DNA from: Candidatus Protochlamydia amoebophila UWE25
Lineage (GTDB): Bacteria > Chlamydiota > Chlamydiia > Chlamydiales > Parachlamydiaceae
DNA length: 64,000 nucleotides
Direction of reading: 5' to 3'
Assembly: GCF_000011565.2 (NCBI RefSeq)
Contig: NC_005861.2
Location: forward strand, 1,178,001 to 1,242,000
Of this stretch, positions 19,382 through 27,770 are shown piece by piece. Both the position numbers and the translations under genes were made by a program. Below the pieces are notes generated by a model. The model ran no database searches. It saw only the letters and a list, made by a program, of their open reading frames with translations, and was not told the DNA's origin. Every line of letters starts with the position of its first letter. Positions within the stretch are counted from its first letter, which is position 1.

Positions 19382-19825
19382 TTATTTTCCGTTACCCTTA
19401 TTTCCATTGCCTGTATTCTTTGTTTCACAATGGCTATCACAATGACTATCGCAGCAAAGAATATTTTTAAGTTTTTCTTCAAAGTCAGCTTTTATTTTCT
19501 TTTTTGCCATTTTGGCTTCCCATTTTTCTTGATTAGCTTCGCAAATGGCTTGTGCTAATTTTTCAATGCATGAATCGTTTGCACGGATATGTTCTTTTAT
19601 ACGTTCTTTTAAAACTTCCATCCATGCTGCGTCTGCTAAAGCTAAAAATTTTTGAGCATGATCTTGCTCTCCACAGCAAGAACTTTGGCAACCACATGAA
19701 CAAGAACAGCTATTTCCACAATAAGAGTGGCTTCCACAGGAGCTGCTTTCACAGCATCCATGCGAGCTATGGTCGGAATGATAATGATGATGATGAGTTC
19801 CACAAGATTGATCTTGACAAGACAT
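19382..19825 (-). CDS. Cys/His-rich, probably metal-binding protein
   Basis: The 147-residue protein has three parts. Residues 1-53 are almost entirely Cys, His, Ser and Gly (HHHHYHSDHSSHGCC, then repeated CSCGCQSSCCG). Residues 54-120 are an amphipathic helical block (KFLALADAAWMEVLKERIKEH). A short second Cys/His cluster (CCDSHCDSHCE) is followed by a Gly/Asn/Lys tail. The cysteine and histidine content suggests a metal sponge or chaperone. AAAGGGAGAAAACC precedes the ATG. I know no family name. The helical middle could mediate oligomerisation. Confidence 0.65.
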   Translation of the reverse strand: MSCQDQSCGTHHHHYHSDHSSHGCCESSSCGSHSYCGNSCSCSCGCQSSCCGEQDHAQKFLALADAAWMEVLKERIKEHIRANDSCIEKLAQAICEANQEKWEAKMAKKKIKADFEEKLKNILCCDSHCDSHCETKNTGNGNKGNGK

Positions 19826-20195
19826 GGTTTTCTCCCTTTTAAGACTATCAAACCTTTGAAAAGACTCTTTCTCAGGCTAGATAGGTATTTGATATTAACA
19901 CTAGTTTTCTCCAAAAAAGAGCCTAGTTTCACAGTATTTTAAGCAATTACAGGAACTTAAAAAACTTATTTTAACGTAAAAATTTGTCGGAGTCGAAAAT
20001 GAGCGTTAACCTATGCCTGAATTTTTATTTTACGAATCAAACAAAAAGTTAAATCTCGAAAAGAAAATTCAAATTGAAGGTTATAATCTATCCATATCAT
20101 GGATGAAAACTACAAGTCAATGCATTCAAATTATTTTTTTAATAAAAAAGTCCCTTCTCTTGAAGAAAAAAATTTGAGTCTACTGGAGTATAAAT

Positions 20196-20636
20196 TTATT
20201 TTTCAGATTGAGTATTAATCATCCAAGTAGAAAATTGATCCAAAAAGCGATAAAAACTACCCATATATTCCATTGGAAAACAGTATTTTTGCTCTGCACC
20301 TTGAAGAATATGTTTAAAAGAATGCAACCAAACTTGTCTAGCTTCTTCATCAATGGCAAAGGGTAAATGTCGTTGCCGCATGCGAGGAGAGCCAAATTGT
20401 TGTTGATATAAAGGAGGTCCTCCACAAATAAAAACAAAAAAAGCGGCCGATTTTTTAGAAGCAGCTTTCATATCTGCAGGAAAAAGGTGGCGAATAGAAG
20501 ATTTTTCTAATTCTAAATAAAAATCTTCTAACATTTTATAGATATTGTCCTCCCCCATTAATGAATAAATGCGTGAATCAGGGGTAATCCCTTGAGGAGG
20601 GCCACTGGGCGGAACATAAAATTCTTCTATTGACAT
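20196..20636 (-). CDS. Truncated haemoglobin (trHb group II-like)
   Basis: The 146-residue globin has DSRIYSLMGEDNIYKMLEDFY as helices A-B, LFPADM in the C-E region, FFVFICGGPPLYQQQFG in the E-F loop, RMRQRHLPFAI with the likely haem-binding proximal His, and HSFKHILQGAEQK with a G-helix pattern. The GGPxxY...GxPxMRxRHxPF signature is typical of group II truncated haemoglobins, which bind O2 or NO and are linked to oxygen or NO handling. AAGGAATTTTT precedes the ATG. It is transcribed divergently from the TMEM14-like gene. Confidence 0.9.
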   Translation of the reverse strand: MSIEEFYVPPSGPPQGITPDSRIYSLMGEDNIYKMLEDFYLELEKSSIRHLFPADMKAASKKSAAFFVFICGGPPLYQQQFGSPRMRQRHLPFAIDEEARQVWLHSFKHILQGAEQKYCFPMEYMGSFYRFLDQFSTWMINTQSEK

Positions 20637-20811
20637 AAAAATTCCTTAAAAAGACTCCTTTTTAACAAATTTATTTTTCTATTGTCCAGCTATTTTATCT
20701 ATTGTCATTTATTCTTTAGACCCGAAATGAGTTTATACCTTGAATATTTCTTTGGTTTGGTTTTAAAATAATTTTTCAACACGAAAAAAATTTCCGCATA
20801 AGGAGTTTGCT

Positions 20812-21150
20812 ATGCAAGGATTACCTAAAGTTATCTGGATTTACGCCATTATTGTATTGATTGGAGGAATTGTCGGCCATGCCGTGGCTAACAGCCTAGC
20901 CTCTTTAATTGCTTCTAGTATTACCGCAGCTATTTTATTAGGATGTGGTTATTTGGTCCATAAAGGACAAAGTTGGGGCTACTACGGAACTCTTTTAATT
21001 GCCGGACTTCTTTTGGCCTTCTTTGGATATCGATTTTCTCTGTCTTACAAATTCATGCCAGCTGGGCTCATGCTTGTTTTAACCACAGCCTTACTTGCCT
21101 ACTTGCTGACAAATTTAAAAGCATTTTGCTGCCGAGAAAATTCTTTATAA
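20812..21150 (+). CDS. TMEM14/UPF0136-like small membrane protein
   Basis: The 112-residue protein has four hydrophobic segments (about 6-27, 29-50, 58-76, 82-102) with small-residue-rich helices (GGIVGHAVANSLASLIASS) and a short Cys tail. The four-helix layout with Gly-rich second helix and G-x-x-x-G-Y resembles the TMEM14 (UPF0136) family, whose bacterial role is unknown. AAGGAG lies 8 bases before the ATG, which is convincing. The family call is by pattern only; another small four-helix family is possible. Confidence 0.6.
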   Translation: MQGLPKVIWIYAIIVLIGGIVGHAVANSLASLIASSITAAILLGCGYLVHKGQSWGYYGTLLIAGLLLAFFGYRFSLSYKFMPAGLMLVLTTALLAYLLTNLKAFCCRENSL

Positions 21151-21169
21151 CCAAAAAGATAAATCAATT

Positions 21170-21200
21170 CTGAATGGCAGCTTCCAGTGTCGTCATTCAG
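21170..21200. terminator. Weak stem-loop between convergent genes
   Basis: CTGAATG (21170-21176) pairs with CATTCAG (21194-21200) in the 57-bp gap between the convergent TMEM14-like and MATE genes. The loop is long, but the position suits a shared terminator. Confidence 0.35.
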
Positions 21201-21207
21201 CATCGGC

Positions 21208-22593
21208 TTAAGTCACAAAAGCATATTTCCATTTTTCGGTTTTGAAACGCCATAAGTAAATGAGGCTAGAAACAACTCCATACAGAGCAATTAACATCCA
21301 AGCAATATTTGCCGGAGCTCCCCACTTAAATACGAAGAAGTAAATGGGTAACAAAGCCACAATCCAAGGACCTGTACCTCCCACTTTCATAATAAAACGC
21401 GTATCCCCTGCAGCCGTTAATAGCCCGACTAACAACCAATTAATTCCATCAAATAGAAAAAATAACCAAACCCAAAAACATGCTGCATGTAAAGTAGAAA
21501 GTACGGCAGGACTTAGAGCTTCTTTTTGTACTAAAAATAAATGGATTAAGGGATCTGGATACCAAACTAAAATGACGCCTAAAAGTAAAAAAACGAATAA
21601 GTAAAGCTTTAAACCTGATTTTAGTAATTTCCACACAAGTTCATGTTGCTCTGCTCCAAAAAAATTTGCAGCAATCGCTGTTGCTCCTTTAGAAACACCC
21701 TCCGTCATAAAAGTGAAAAGAAAGAAAATACTTTGCGCGACTGTCACAACTGTGATGTAATCTGTTCCTAGTTTTGTCATCAAATGAAAAATCAAAACCC
21801 AAGCCATCAATTCGAGTGTGTGAGCAAAAGCATTGGGGATGCCAATACTAAGGCTTTTCCGAAAAAGACGTTTATTAATTCGCCATTTGTTAGTCCCTTT
21901 TTCTTTTCGATTACTGGCTTTGAAAAAATCCCACCCGAAAATTACAACTTGAACTGTCAGAGCTATTCCAGTTGCGATAGCAGCTCCTTTAATACCTAAA
22001 GCAGGAATCCACGGCTCCCACCCGAAAATTAACAAATAATCTAAGCCGATATTCACCAGATTCGAAACAGCCATTACGCAAGTCACACACTTTACCTGTC
22101 CTTGTCCAATGTAAAAAGCAGAAATCGCTCCTGAAAGAGCTGCCAGAGGACCAAAACACAACAAATATTTGAAATACTCTATTTCTAGCAAAGCAGAAGG
22201 ATGACCATCAAAAAAATAAGGGCCAGCCCATAAAGCAAGAGGAATAAACCAAAAAAAAGAGGCTAAAGAAAGCCAAATCATTTGCCAAACAGGTTGACCT
22301 AACTTTTCAAATTTTTTTGATCCATTATAACGCCCTACAAAAATTTCAGCGACACTAACAGTTGAAATACACCAAAACTGCAAAAACTGAACTAGAATTC
22401 CTGCATTAGCAGAAGCATTTAGAGCCTCAAGAGAATAGTTAGCTAAAAATAGGCGGTCTAGAAAAAGCATTAAACTGACAGACATCAGAGAAAGCATTAA
22501 AGGAAAAGAAATTTGCCACAACTCCCCCATCGAACCTTGAGGATAAGCTGTTAATTTATTCAAATTCAAAGGAGACAAAGGAGAAGACATCAT
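21208..22593 (-). CDS. MATE-family multidrug/cation antiporter
   Basis: The protein has about 461 residues and roughly 12 membrane segments in two homologous halves. It opens with GELWQISFPLMLSLMS, contains IFVGRYNGSKKFEKLGQ in the first half and the mirrored VSKGATAIAANFFGAEQHE in the second, all characteristic of MATE exporters that couple Na+ or H+ influx to drug or metabolite efflux. The frame opens at a GTG 16 codons earlier, but AGGTGAT precedes the ATG at 22593, so I take that start. It is a chromosomal-type gene. Confidence 0.9.
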   Translation of the reverse strand: MMSSPLSPLNLNKLTAYPQGSMGELWQISFPLMLSLMSVSLMLFLDRLFLANYSLEALNASANAGILVQFLQFWCISTVSVAEIFVGRYNGSKKFEKLGQPVWQMIWLSLASFFWFIPLALWAGPYFFDGHPSALLEIEYFKYLLCFGPLAALSGAISAFYIGQGQVKCVTCVMAVSNLVNIGLDYLLIFGWEPWIPALGIKGAAIATGIALTVQVVIFGWDFFKASNRKEKGTNKWRINKRLFRKSLSIGIPNAFAHTLELMAWVLIFHLMTKLGTDYITVVTVAQSIFFLFTFMTEGVSKGATAIAANFFGAEQHELVWKLLKSGLKLYLFVFLLLGVILVWYPDPLIHLFLVQKEALSPAVLSTLHAACFWVWLFFLFDGINWLLVGLLTAAGDTRFIMKVGGTGPWIVALLPIYFFVFKWGAPANIAWMLIALYGVVSSLIYLWRFKTEKWKYAFVT

Positions 22594-23132
22594 ATAATCA
22601 CCTATCATCAATAGTCCAAAAGTAATTTCTTTTGGTCTCACGATTTTTTTCGACTGATCAGTGATTTAATTTACATTTTTTCACACAATTTTTTTGCTGA
22701 TCTGATAAAAAATAATTTTCAAACCATCATAAGATCAGCAAATAAATTCGAAAAAAAACTTTCAAAGTTTAAATCACAAACCAAATTATTTTTGCGCAAT
22801 TTTTAGAAAGGAATTTTATATATTATAGGTCTATCGTTTCTCATGCGAAATTTGCATAGTATTGTAGAGTACTTGTCACCCACTCTAAAGAAAATCAATA
22901 GTAGATTTCGAATATTTTTATTGAGGGTTATTCAAATTATTTTTGAATATAGAAGAAGTTGCAGGAATTGTCAACCCCCTTTGAAATGAATAGCTTGATA
23001 TACACTAAACTAAATTTAAAGTTCTTTAAAAACTTAACTATACTTAAAAATAAATTTTCAATGGGAAAAATTAAAAACAAGCCTAAAAAAATATTTTCAT
23101 TGACTTAATGGAGTGAATACTTACCCATTAAA
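22594..23132. other. Spacer upstream of tra relics, no gene seen
   Basis: This 539-bp AT-rich region marks the edge between ordinary chromosome and decayed conjugation DNA. It contains one short inverted repeat around 22930 (TATTCAAA, 5 bases, TTTGAATA). No coding remnant was recognised. Confidence 0.4.
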
Positions 23133-23414
23133 ATGTGTCTACATACCGAGCCTCAATATCTTGCTTTATTAAAACAAAGGTTGATGGAAGAGGAAGAGAC
23201 TTTAAAAAAACAAAATGCTTCTTACGTTTTTTACTTAAATAATGTCTACGTCAATTCCAAAGAATTAACGGTGACTTTGCTCGGAGATCGGAAATTTTTC
23301 CTTGCAGGCCAGCAGACCACCTTGGAAAATTGCGGCTATACCTTGCATTTCAATTACAGCGGAGCTCGCCTTCTTCTAAAGGGGATCATTCAAGAAAAAA
23401 CCGACCTTGCTTAG
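23133..23414 (+). pseudogene. TraE C-terminal remnant (F-type conjugation)
   Basis: The 93-residue frame contains SYVFYLNNVYVNSKELTV, then LLGDRKFFLAGQQ, then YTLHFNYSGARLLLKGI. TraE proteins of F-type conjugative type IV secretion end with this succession: a FYP-x-x-V-x-V strand, a G-x-L-x-x-x-V-G strand and an F-x-Y-x-x-G-x-L-x-L strand. The N-terminal membrane anchor of TraE is missing, so it is a fragment. The decayed TraV follows in order, which supports a ruined tra operon. Assignment is by motif pattern. Confidence 0.55.
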
Positions 23415-23584
23415 ATGAACAAGCGTATATCGTGCAGACGGAAGCATTTCAAGAGGCTTTTCAATTTTTGAAACAAGAGGATCATAACAAGCGGTTCCCT
23501 CTGTGGAGATAAACGCAGAGCTTTATCGTCAAGAAATTCCCAATCAAGCGTTCATTGAAAAACAAATGCAGGCGAGGCTTTCTC
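23415..23584 (+). pseudogene. Degenerate tra-region sequence, unidentified
   Basis: Two short overlapping-frame pieces read AYIVQTEAFQEAFQFLK and then EINAELYRQEIPNQAFIEK. They look coding but are shifted relative to each other. In F-type operons traK and traB lie between traE and traV, so this could be what is left of them. Identity cannot be settled by eye. Confidence 0.35.
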
Positions 23585-23969
23585 ATGGTTAGTAAAAATA
23601 GGGCTTTTCTTCCTGCTTCTTTTCCCTTGTTAGGATTGATGTGCCTCTTACTTCCTTCATGTGCTATTTATAAACAAAAATTTGATTGTCCGGCACCAAA
23701 GGGAATTCCTTGTACATCTGTGACAGCTATCGAAAGCCTAATCATTGAAACCCAAGAAGGAGCTGATTTTCTCGTCTATCCCCCCATTGAAAGATAAAAA
23801 GAATGAGGAAACAAACCAGGGGTTAGCAGCTCTGCCTCCTAGAGTGTGGATTTGCAATCAAGCTAAAGAAAAGATGGAGATAAAAGGTTATTATATCCAA
23901 CAGACAGAAAGCTTTGAACCAGACCTCTTTTTTTCTCTGTCGTTGGCCAATATTTTTCTTCTATCTTAA
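23585..23969 (+). pseudogene. TraV lipoprotein remnant, frameshifted
   Basis: From the ATG at 23585 the frame gives a signal peptide ending in the lipobox LLLPSC (Cys26), then KFDCPAPKGIPCTSVTAIESL. This matches the TraV motif F-D-C-P...G-x-x-C-x-S-V-x-E, the lipoprotein of the F-type conjugation core complex. The frame ends at 23797. The next frame (to 23969) holds LPPRVWICNQAKEKMEI, similar to the TraV C-terminal R-V-W-I-x strand. The gene is therefore split by a frameshift and truncated. Confidence 0.55.
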
Positions 23970-23981
23970 CCTTTAAATCTC

Positions 23982-24721
23982 TTAATTTTTTTCTTCTGCA
24001 CTAATTTCTTTAGCAGTTATCGTAGTAGATTGATTAAGGACTTTTTGTTCTTTAGGCGTTAGATTTCTTTTAGAAACAGTATCATTATAATGAGGATAGA
24101 CATAGGTCACTAATCTATCTGCTATACTCATGTCTTGTAAATTTTTAACTTCTTTTTTCAAAATAGAATTTTTACTCTCAAGTACAGAGCATTGCTGTAA
24201 AACATTAGCAATTTTATTTAGATTTTCTACTGTCTCACGCGCAAGAGGCCTAAAATCTTTTAAAAACTGTTCAGGATCACCAATCATTTTTTTCATCTCT
24301 GCCTTATGCTCTTGCCTCTCTACTTTATACTCCTGCCTCTCTACTTTATGCTTTTGCATTAACTCTTCAATTGTTTGAACAGCTGTTATTTTTAAAGCAG
24401 TATGTTCTTCAGATAGTTTGCCTAAATCTGTTGTTTTTAAAGCGGTATACTTTTCAGTCAGAGTGGTTACCTTTTCCTGTGCAATAGCTAGGCTATAATT
24501 TTTAACAAATTAGTAACATCTAGGACCTTGGTTGAGTCCAAAGGGCATATAAATGGTGTTTCTTGAGCAATTGCTCTGTTATAAATTTCCATAATTGCTT
24601 CTCGTTCAAATGTATGGCCACAATCGTCTACAATAGGATCTGTAAAAGGTTGAAGAGTAATAGGACAATCAAAACAACTAAGGCATTCCTCTACTACATC
24701 TTCTTCAACGGAAGGTGTGTG
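23982..24721 (-). pseudogene. U-box / coiled-coil protein, broken and truncated
   Basis: Two minus-strand frames form one gene. Codons 24721 to 24488 encode CFDCPITLQPFTDPI, then VDDCGHTFEREAIMEI, then FICPLDSTKVLDV and an LLKIIA end. This is the full U-box pattern (CPIT...DPV...GHT-Y/F-E-R...CP) of eukaryote-type E3 ubiquitin ligases. Adding one A to the A-run near 24502 restores the frame into SLAIAQEKVTTLTEKY and the 125-residue Lys/Glu coiled coil at 23982-24359. The upstream end is cut where the IS3 copy begins (24720), so no start codon remains. It is a dead host-type gene next to tra relics. Confidence 0.75.
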
Positions 24722-24791
24722 ACATTGCCCCGCAAAAAAGGTCCAACAAAAAGTAGAAAATCATGCTATCCTTTAAAAAAAGGAAAACAGT

Positions 24792-25052
24792 ATGAAGAAA
24801 AGATTCACAGAAGAACAAAACATTAAAATCCTAAAAGAAGTTGACTCTGTAATACCTCTTGCAGAAGTTTGTCGCAAGCACGGAGTCAGCACAGCTTCTT
24901 ATTATAAATGGAAAGCAAAGTTTAGTGGGATGAATGTTTCCGAAGCTCAACGATTAAGGAGCCTTGAATCTGAAATTACTAAGCTTAAAAGACTTGTTAC
25001 TGACCAAGCTTTAGACATTGTGGCTTTAAAGGATGTCTTGTCAAAAAAGTGA
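24792..25052 (+). CDS. IS3-family OrfA
   Basis: The 86-residue DNA-binding subunit of an IS3 transposase has an HTH at about 3-45 and a leucine zipper at about 55-80 (RLRSLESEITKLKRLV). It ends with a slippery A-AAA-AAG that would shift ribosomes by -1 into OrfB. OrfB is defective here, so no active transposase is expected, although OrfA alone could bind IS ends. Confidence 0.8.
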   Translation: MKKRFTEEQNIKILKEVDSVIPLAEVCRKHGVSTASYYKWKAKFSGMNVSEAQRLRSLESEITKLKRLVTDQALDIVALKDVLSKK

Positions 25053-25594
25053 TAAGTCCAGCTGCTAAGCGACTTTGTGCTAAATGGATGATAGAAAACC
25101 ATCGATTGAGCCAAAGACAGGCTTTTAAATTGTTGGTATTCCGTCGATCAGTTGGGCGATAGTTGTCGAAAAGGCAAGGAGATGAACAAGTAAAAGCACT
25201 CATTAAAGCAGTGGCTCTTGAAAGACCTTGATTTGGTTATCGACGCATTCATTTTATATTGAAAAAAAGGGGCTTTAAGATTAACCATGAGAAGCTTTTT
25301 AGACTTTATCAGGAAATGGGACTAAAAGTTAGAAAAAGAGGAGCTCGAAGACGAGGAGTTGGGATAAGGCTTGCGCGGATAAAAGCTTCACAAATCAATA
25401 AAGTTTGGAGCCTTGATTTTATGTCGGATCGGCTTGCAAATGGAAAGAAAATCAGATTACTCAATATTGTAGATGAGTTTACTAGGGAGAGTTTGAAAAT
25501 GATTGTAGACACATCTCTTTCCGGATTAAGAGTGGTAAGGGAGTTGGAAGAGTTAATTAAATACAGAGGGTATCCTAGACAAATTATCAGTTAG
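25050..25594 (+). pseudogene. IS3-family OrfB, frameshifted and truncated
   Basis: The sequence carries QRQAFKLLVFRRSVG, GYRRIHFILKKRGFKINHEK and QINKVWSLDFMSD, the first part of an IS3 OrfB DDE domain including the first catalytic Asp. Stops occur near 25160 and 25230, and the frame ends at 25594 before the second Asp and the Glu. It cannot be active. Confidence 0.75.
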
Positions 25595-25614
25595 AAGGGT
25601 TTGAGGCTTCGCCT

Positions 25615-25890
25615 ATGAATTCATTTGGTTTTATGATAGGAGAAACAGCAGTAATGATGAAGGAAATTGAAGATATGAAACAACAACAAGCAAATGAAGA
25701 AATTCAGATATTAAACCTACAAATTCACGAATTAGAAACCCAGCTTCAAATAGGCAAAGAGAAGAAAGAAAAAATAAATTATAAACTTGAAGCAATGCTT
25801 TTAGTTGAAAAGGAATTAGAACAACTTCATAGCGAAGAAAAAAGATATGAAAAACGCCTTAAAGCAATTTATAATAGCCTATATAACTAA
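25615..25890 (+). CDS. Small coiled-coil protein
   Basis: The 91-residue product is almost wholly a coiled coil from residue 17 (KEIEDMKQQQANEEIQ... to LHSEEKRYEKRLKAIYNS), with heptad Leu/Ile spacing. There is no clear ribosome site before the ATG, and the frame is open a short way upstream, so it may be the C-terminal piece of a gene interrupted at the IS3 edge. No family was recognised. Confidence 0.4.
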   Translation: MNSFGFMIGETAVMMKEIEDMKQQQANEEIQILNLQIHELETQLQIGKEKKEKINYKLEAMLLVEKELEQLHSEEKRYEKRLKAIYNSLYN

Positions 25891-26379
25891 TAGCAAAGAA
25901 AGCTTTGCCTTTTGCTTTTGAGCGTAATCACTTTTGAGCGTAATCATTTGAATATTCTTAAGAAGCAAAAGGCATAAAAGATCTCTAAGAGACGATTTAT
26001 AAACCCAAATCAACTAATTATATGCACTTTAGTAGCAATCATTTCTCAAAATTGCATAGAAATGAACAATATAACCTAAAAATGGAAAATTCAATCTTAA
26101 ACAGATGAATTTATATTGTAGCTAACCCTATGCCTAGATATTGGCTATGAAAAAAGTTGTTGCTGAACATGCTTAGCAATTTAATTCTTACTTTGATTTT
26201 TTTATTTTGGCTATTAGGGAAAAAATTAAAGCTTTGTCAATTGTTAATACATAAATAACAGTAATATAAAAGCCGCTCATGAATGCGATTTTGTAAGTGA
26301 GTGAGGTATTCCTCAAAAGAGGTTTGCATCTAAAAAGGAAAAACTCTATAATAAAAATAAATCACCAAGGAATTTTGTT
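25891..26379. other. Spacer with short tandem repeat
   Basis: This 489-bp non-coding stretch contains two copies of CTTTTGAGCGTAATCA in tandem at about 25914-25945. The rest is AT-rich. The 3' end must hold the promoter of the toxin-antitoxin operon at 26380. Confidence 0.4.
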
Positions 26380-26628
26380 ATGGAAAAACAATATAAAAAA
26401 CTAAGCGTTGATTTCCCTATAGAAGAATATTCATACCTGAAAATGGCTTGCGTTAAGAAAGGAGTCTCTGTGAAAGACTTTGTCACTCAAGCTGTCATCA
26501 TGTCAATTGAAGACTATGAAGATGAGTTGGATGATTCATCTTTAGGCAAGGCAAGGAAAGAGGTTGCAGATAATGGGGTTATCAGTTGGAAAGAGCTGGA
26601 ACAAAGACTTGGTTGGGATAATTTGTAA
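26380..26628 (+). CDS. Antitoxin of RelBE/ParDE-type module
   Basis: The 82-residue protein starts MEKQYKKLSVDFPIEEYSYLK, a ribbon-helix-helix pattern (beta strand 7-13, then LKMACVKKGVSVKDFVTQAV), followed by an acidic tail (EDYEDELDDSS) and WKELEQRLGW, typical of the toxin-wrapping C-terminus of RelB/ParD antitoxins. AAGGAATTTTGTT precedes the ATG. The stop overlaps the toxin ATG by one base (TAATG). Such antitoxins neutralise the toxin and autorepress the operon. Confidence 0.8.
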   Translation: MEKQYKKLSVDFPIEEYSYLKMACVKKGVSVKDFVTQAVIMSIEDYEDELDDSSLGKARKEVADNGVISWKELEQRLGWDNL

Positions 26629-26885
26629 TGAAATATGAATTATTCGTTAACCCAAGGGTTGAAAAAGCGCTATCTAAAATTGATAAGCATATGGCTTTAA
26701 AAATAAGAAATAACATTAGATCACTTGCAGCTAACCCTAGGCCATTGGGAGTAAAAAAAATTAAAGGTAATGATAACGCATATAGAATTCGTGTTGGTGA
26801 CTATAGGATTATTTATGAAATTTATGACTCAAAAATTCTCATTTTGATTGTTAACGTGGGTCATAGGAAAGAAGTATACGAATAA
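26628..26885 (+). CDS. RelE/ParE-family toxin
   Basis: The 85-residue protein has the RelE/ParE fold motifs: NPRVEKALSKIDKHMALKI at the start, AANPRPLGVKKIKG in the middle, then YRIRVGDYRIIYEI and VNVGHRKEVYE at the end. RelE members cleave ribosome-bound mRNA and ParE members poison gyrase; the R-x-G-x-Y-R-x-x-Y-x-I and H-R-x-x-x-Y pattern favours RelE. It starts on the last base of the antitoxin stop codon, so expression is coupled. Confidence 0.88.
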   Translation: MKYELFVNPRVEKALSKIDKHMALKIRNNIRSLAANPRPLGVKKIKGNDNAYRIRVGDYRIIYEIYDSKILILIVNVGHRKEVYE

Positions 26886-27059
26886 AAAAACAAAAAATCT
26901 AATACGTAAGAAATCTGTTATATTTTCGTCAAAAAAAAGCATTTTCCAACTATTCTAAACGTAGATGGCATAAATTTTAGAGCATAGTTGCGATATTTTA
27001 GAGGCTATATGACTAAAAAAAAGGTTTTCTTAAAAAGTCGCTCGTTTAGAATTTTTAAT

Positions 27060-27400
27060 AATCAGCTATTAACAGGTCTAAGTTATACTAACCTGTTAAT
27101 GCATTTGTTGATGTTAAAATAAGGTTGAAACTGTCAAAGCCACGGCTCTAGAGTTATGCGAAACAGAAAAAAAGCTTAATTTACACTATTTTCCAAGCCA
27201 AGCAAATGTCCGTTCAACTACTTAAGCGTCTGGGCTATATTTTAAAGCTTTTATTTGTGCGTTTGACAAATTCCAGAGAGATTTCATGGATCGCCGGAGA
27301 AATTTTTCCATCACCTGTCTGTAGCCTTACCATCAATCCAAAAGATTTTCATTTTTACTTAGCTTTTGTCAAAGCTTCTTTCTTAAAATAGCATTTTTAG
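27060..27400 (-). pseudogene. IS5-family transposase C-terminal relic
   Basis: On the minus strand this reads DGKISPAIHEISLEFVK, RTNKSFKI, PRRLSS and TDICLAW with stops between. These are the decayed ends of an IS5/IS427 transposase (LEIVKR, VLPRRWVVERTFAWL). Its near-identical copy lies at 54870-55090, both copies upstream of BTB-LRR genes. The plus-strand frame at 27206 is only a shadow. Confidence 0.6.
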
Positions 27401-27519
27401 GTTTTTGAACACTCTCTCGCTAACCTAAAGGGTTATCTATACTCTATCAGAACAGCATCACCTATTCTTAATGGCCGCCTGAAAATCCAAAATTCAGGGT
27501 AACATATTAGAGTACTTAT

Positions 27520-27770
27520 AAGCCGTTTGTTTCATGTTCCTATAATTTCGTGGACTTAAGGCATTTTCAGATTAAAAACTAAAAATTTTATATTTAAGCT
27601 CAATTGATTCTTACTTATTTTTTTAATCGCTCTTCATTGATAAAATGAACCTTTCTTTTAAAATGTGACTGCCTATTTTAACTTATTAATATTGCCATAA
27701 TTTTTATCTATAAATAATATTATTAAAACATCTATAAATTAAAATTTATTTCACTCATTGGGAGGTCATT
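27520..27770 (+). promoter_or_regulatory. Conserved leader of BTB-LRR cassette
   Basis: A leader of about 250 bp is nearly identical before the genes at 27771, 30010, 55463 and (minus strand) 62742. It starts with the integrase-derived GTTTGTTTCATG, contains ACTTAAGGCATTTTCAG and ends CTCATTGGGAGGTCATT directly before the TTG start. It is AT-rich with several TATAAT-like blocks and must carry the promoter and the GGGAGG ribosome site. Confidence 0.7.

Larger units (their letters stand above)
24720..25594 (+). mobile_element. IS3-family element, truncated and decayed
   Basis: The left end starts TGACATTGCCCC. OrfA (24792-25052) is intact: an HTH with EEQNIKILKEVDS and VCRKHGVSTASYYKW, then the zipper TKLKRLVTDQALDIVALKD. 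It ends in the A-AAA-AAG slippery heptamer before TGA. OrfB (from about 25050) has frameshifts and is cut just before the second catalytic Asp (YPRQIIS then stop), so there is no right end. It is a sibling of the intact element at 38125-39344. It inserted into, or its insertion truncated, the U-box gene. Confidence 0.8.

Noticed and set aside
27069-27097. 7-bp inverted repeat AACAGGT/ACCTGTT as an operator
   Set aside because: It lies inside IS5 debris with no gene start nearby.
27206-27391. 61-residue frame repeated at 54898, at first taken for a conserved small gene
   Set aside because: The opposite strand carries decayed IS5 transposase motifs in the right order; duplication of the region explains its conservation.
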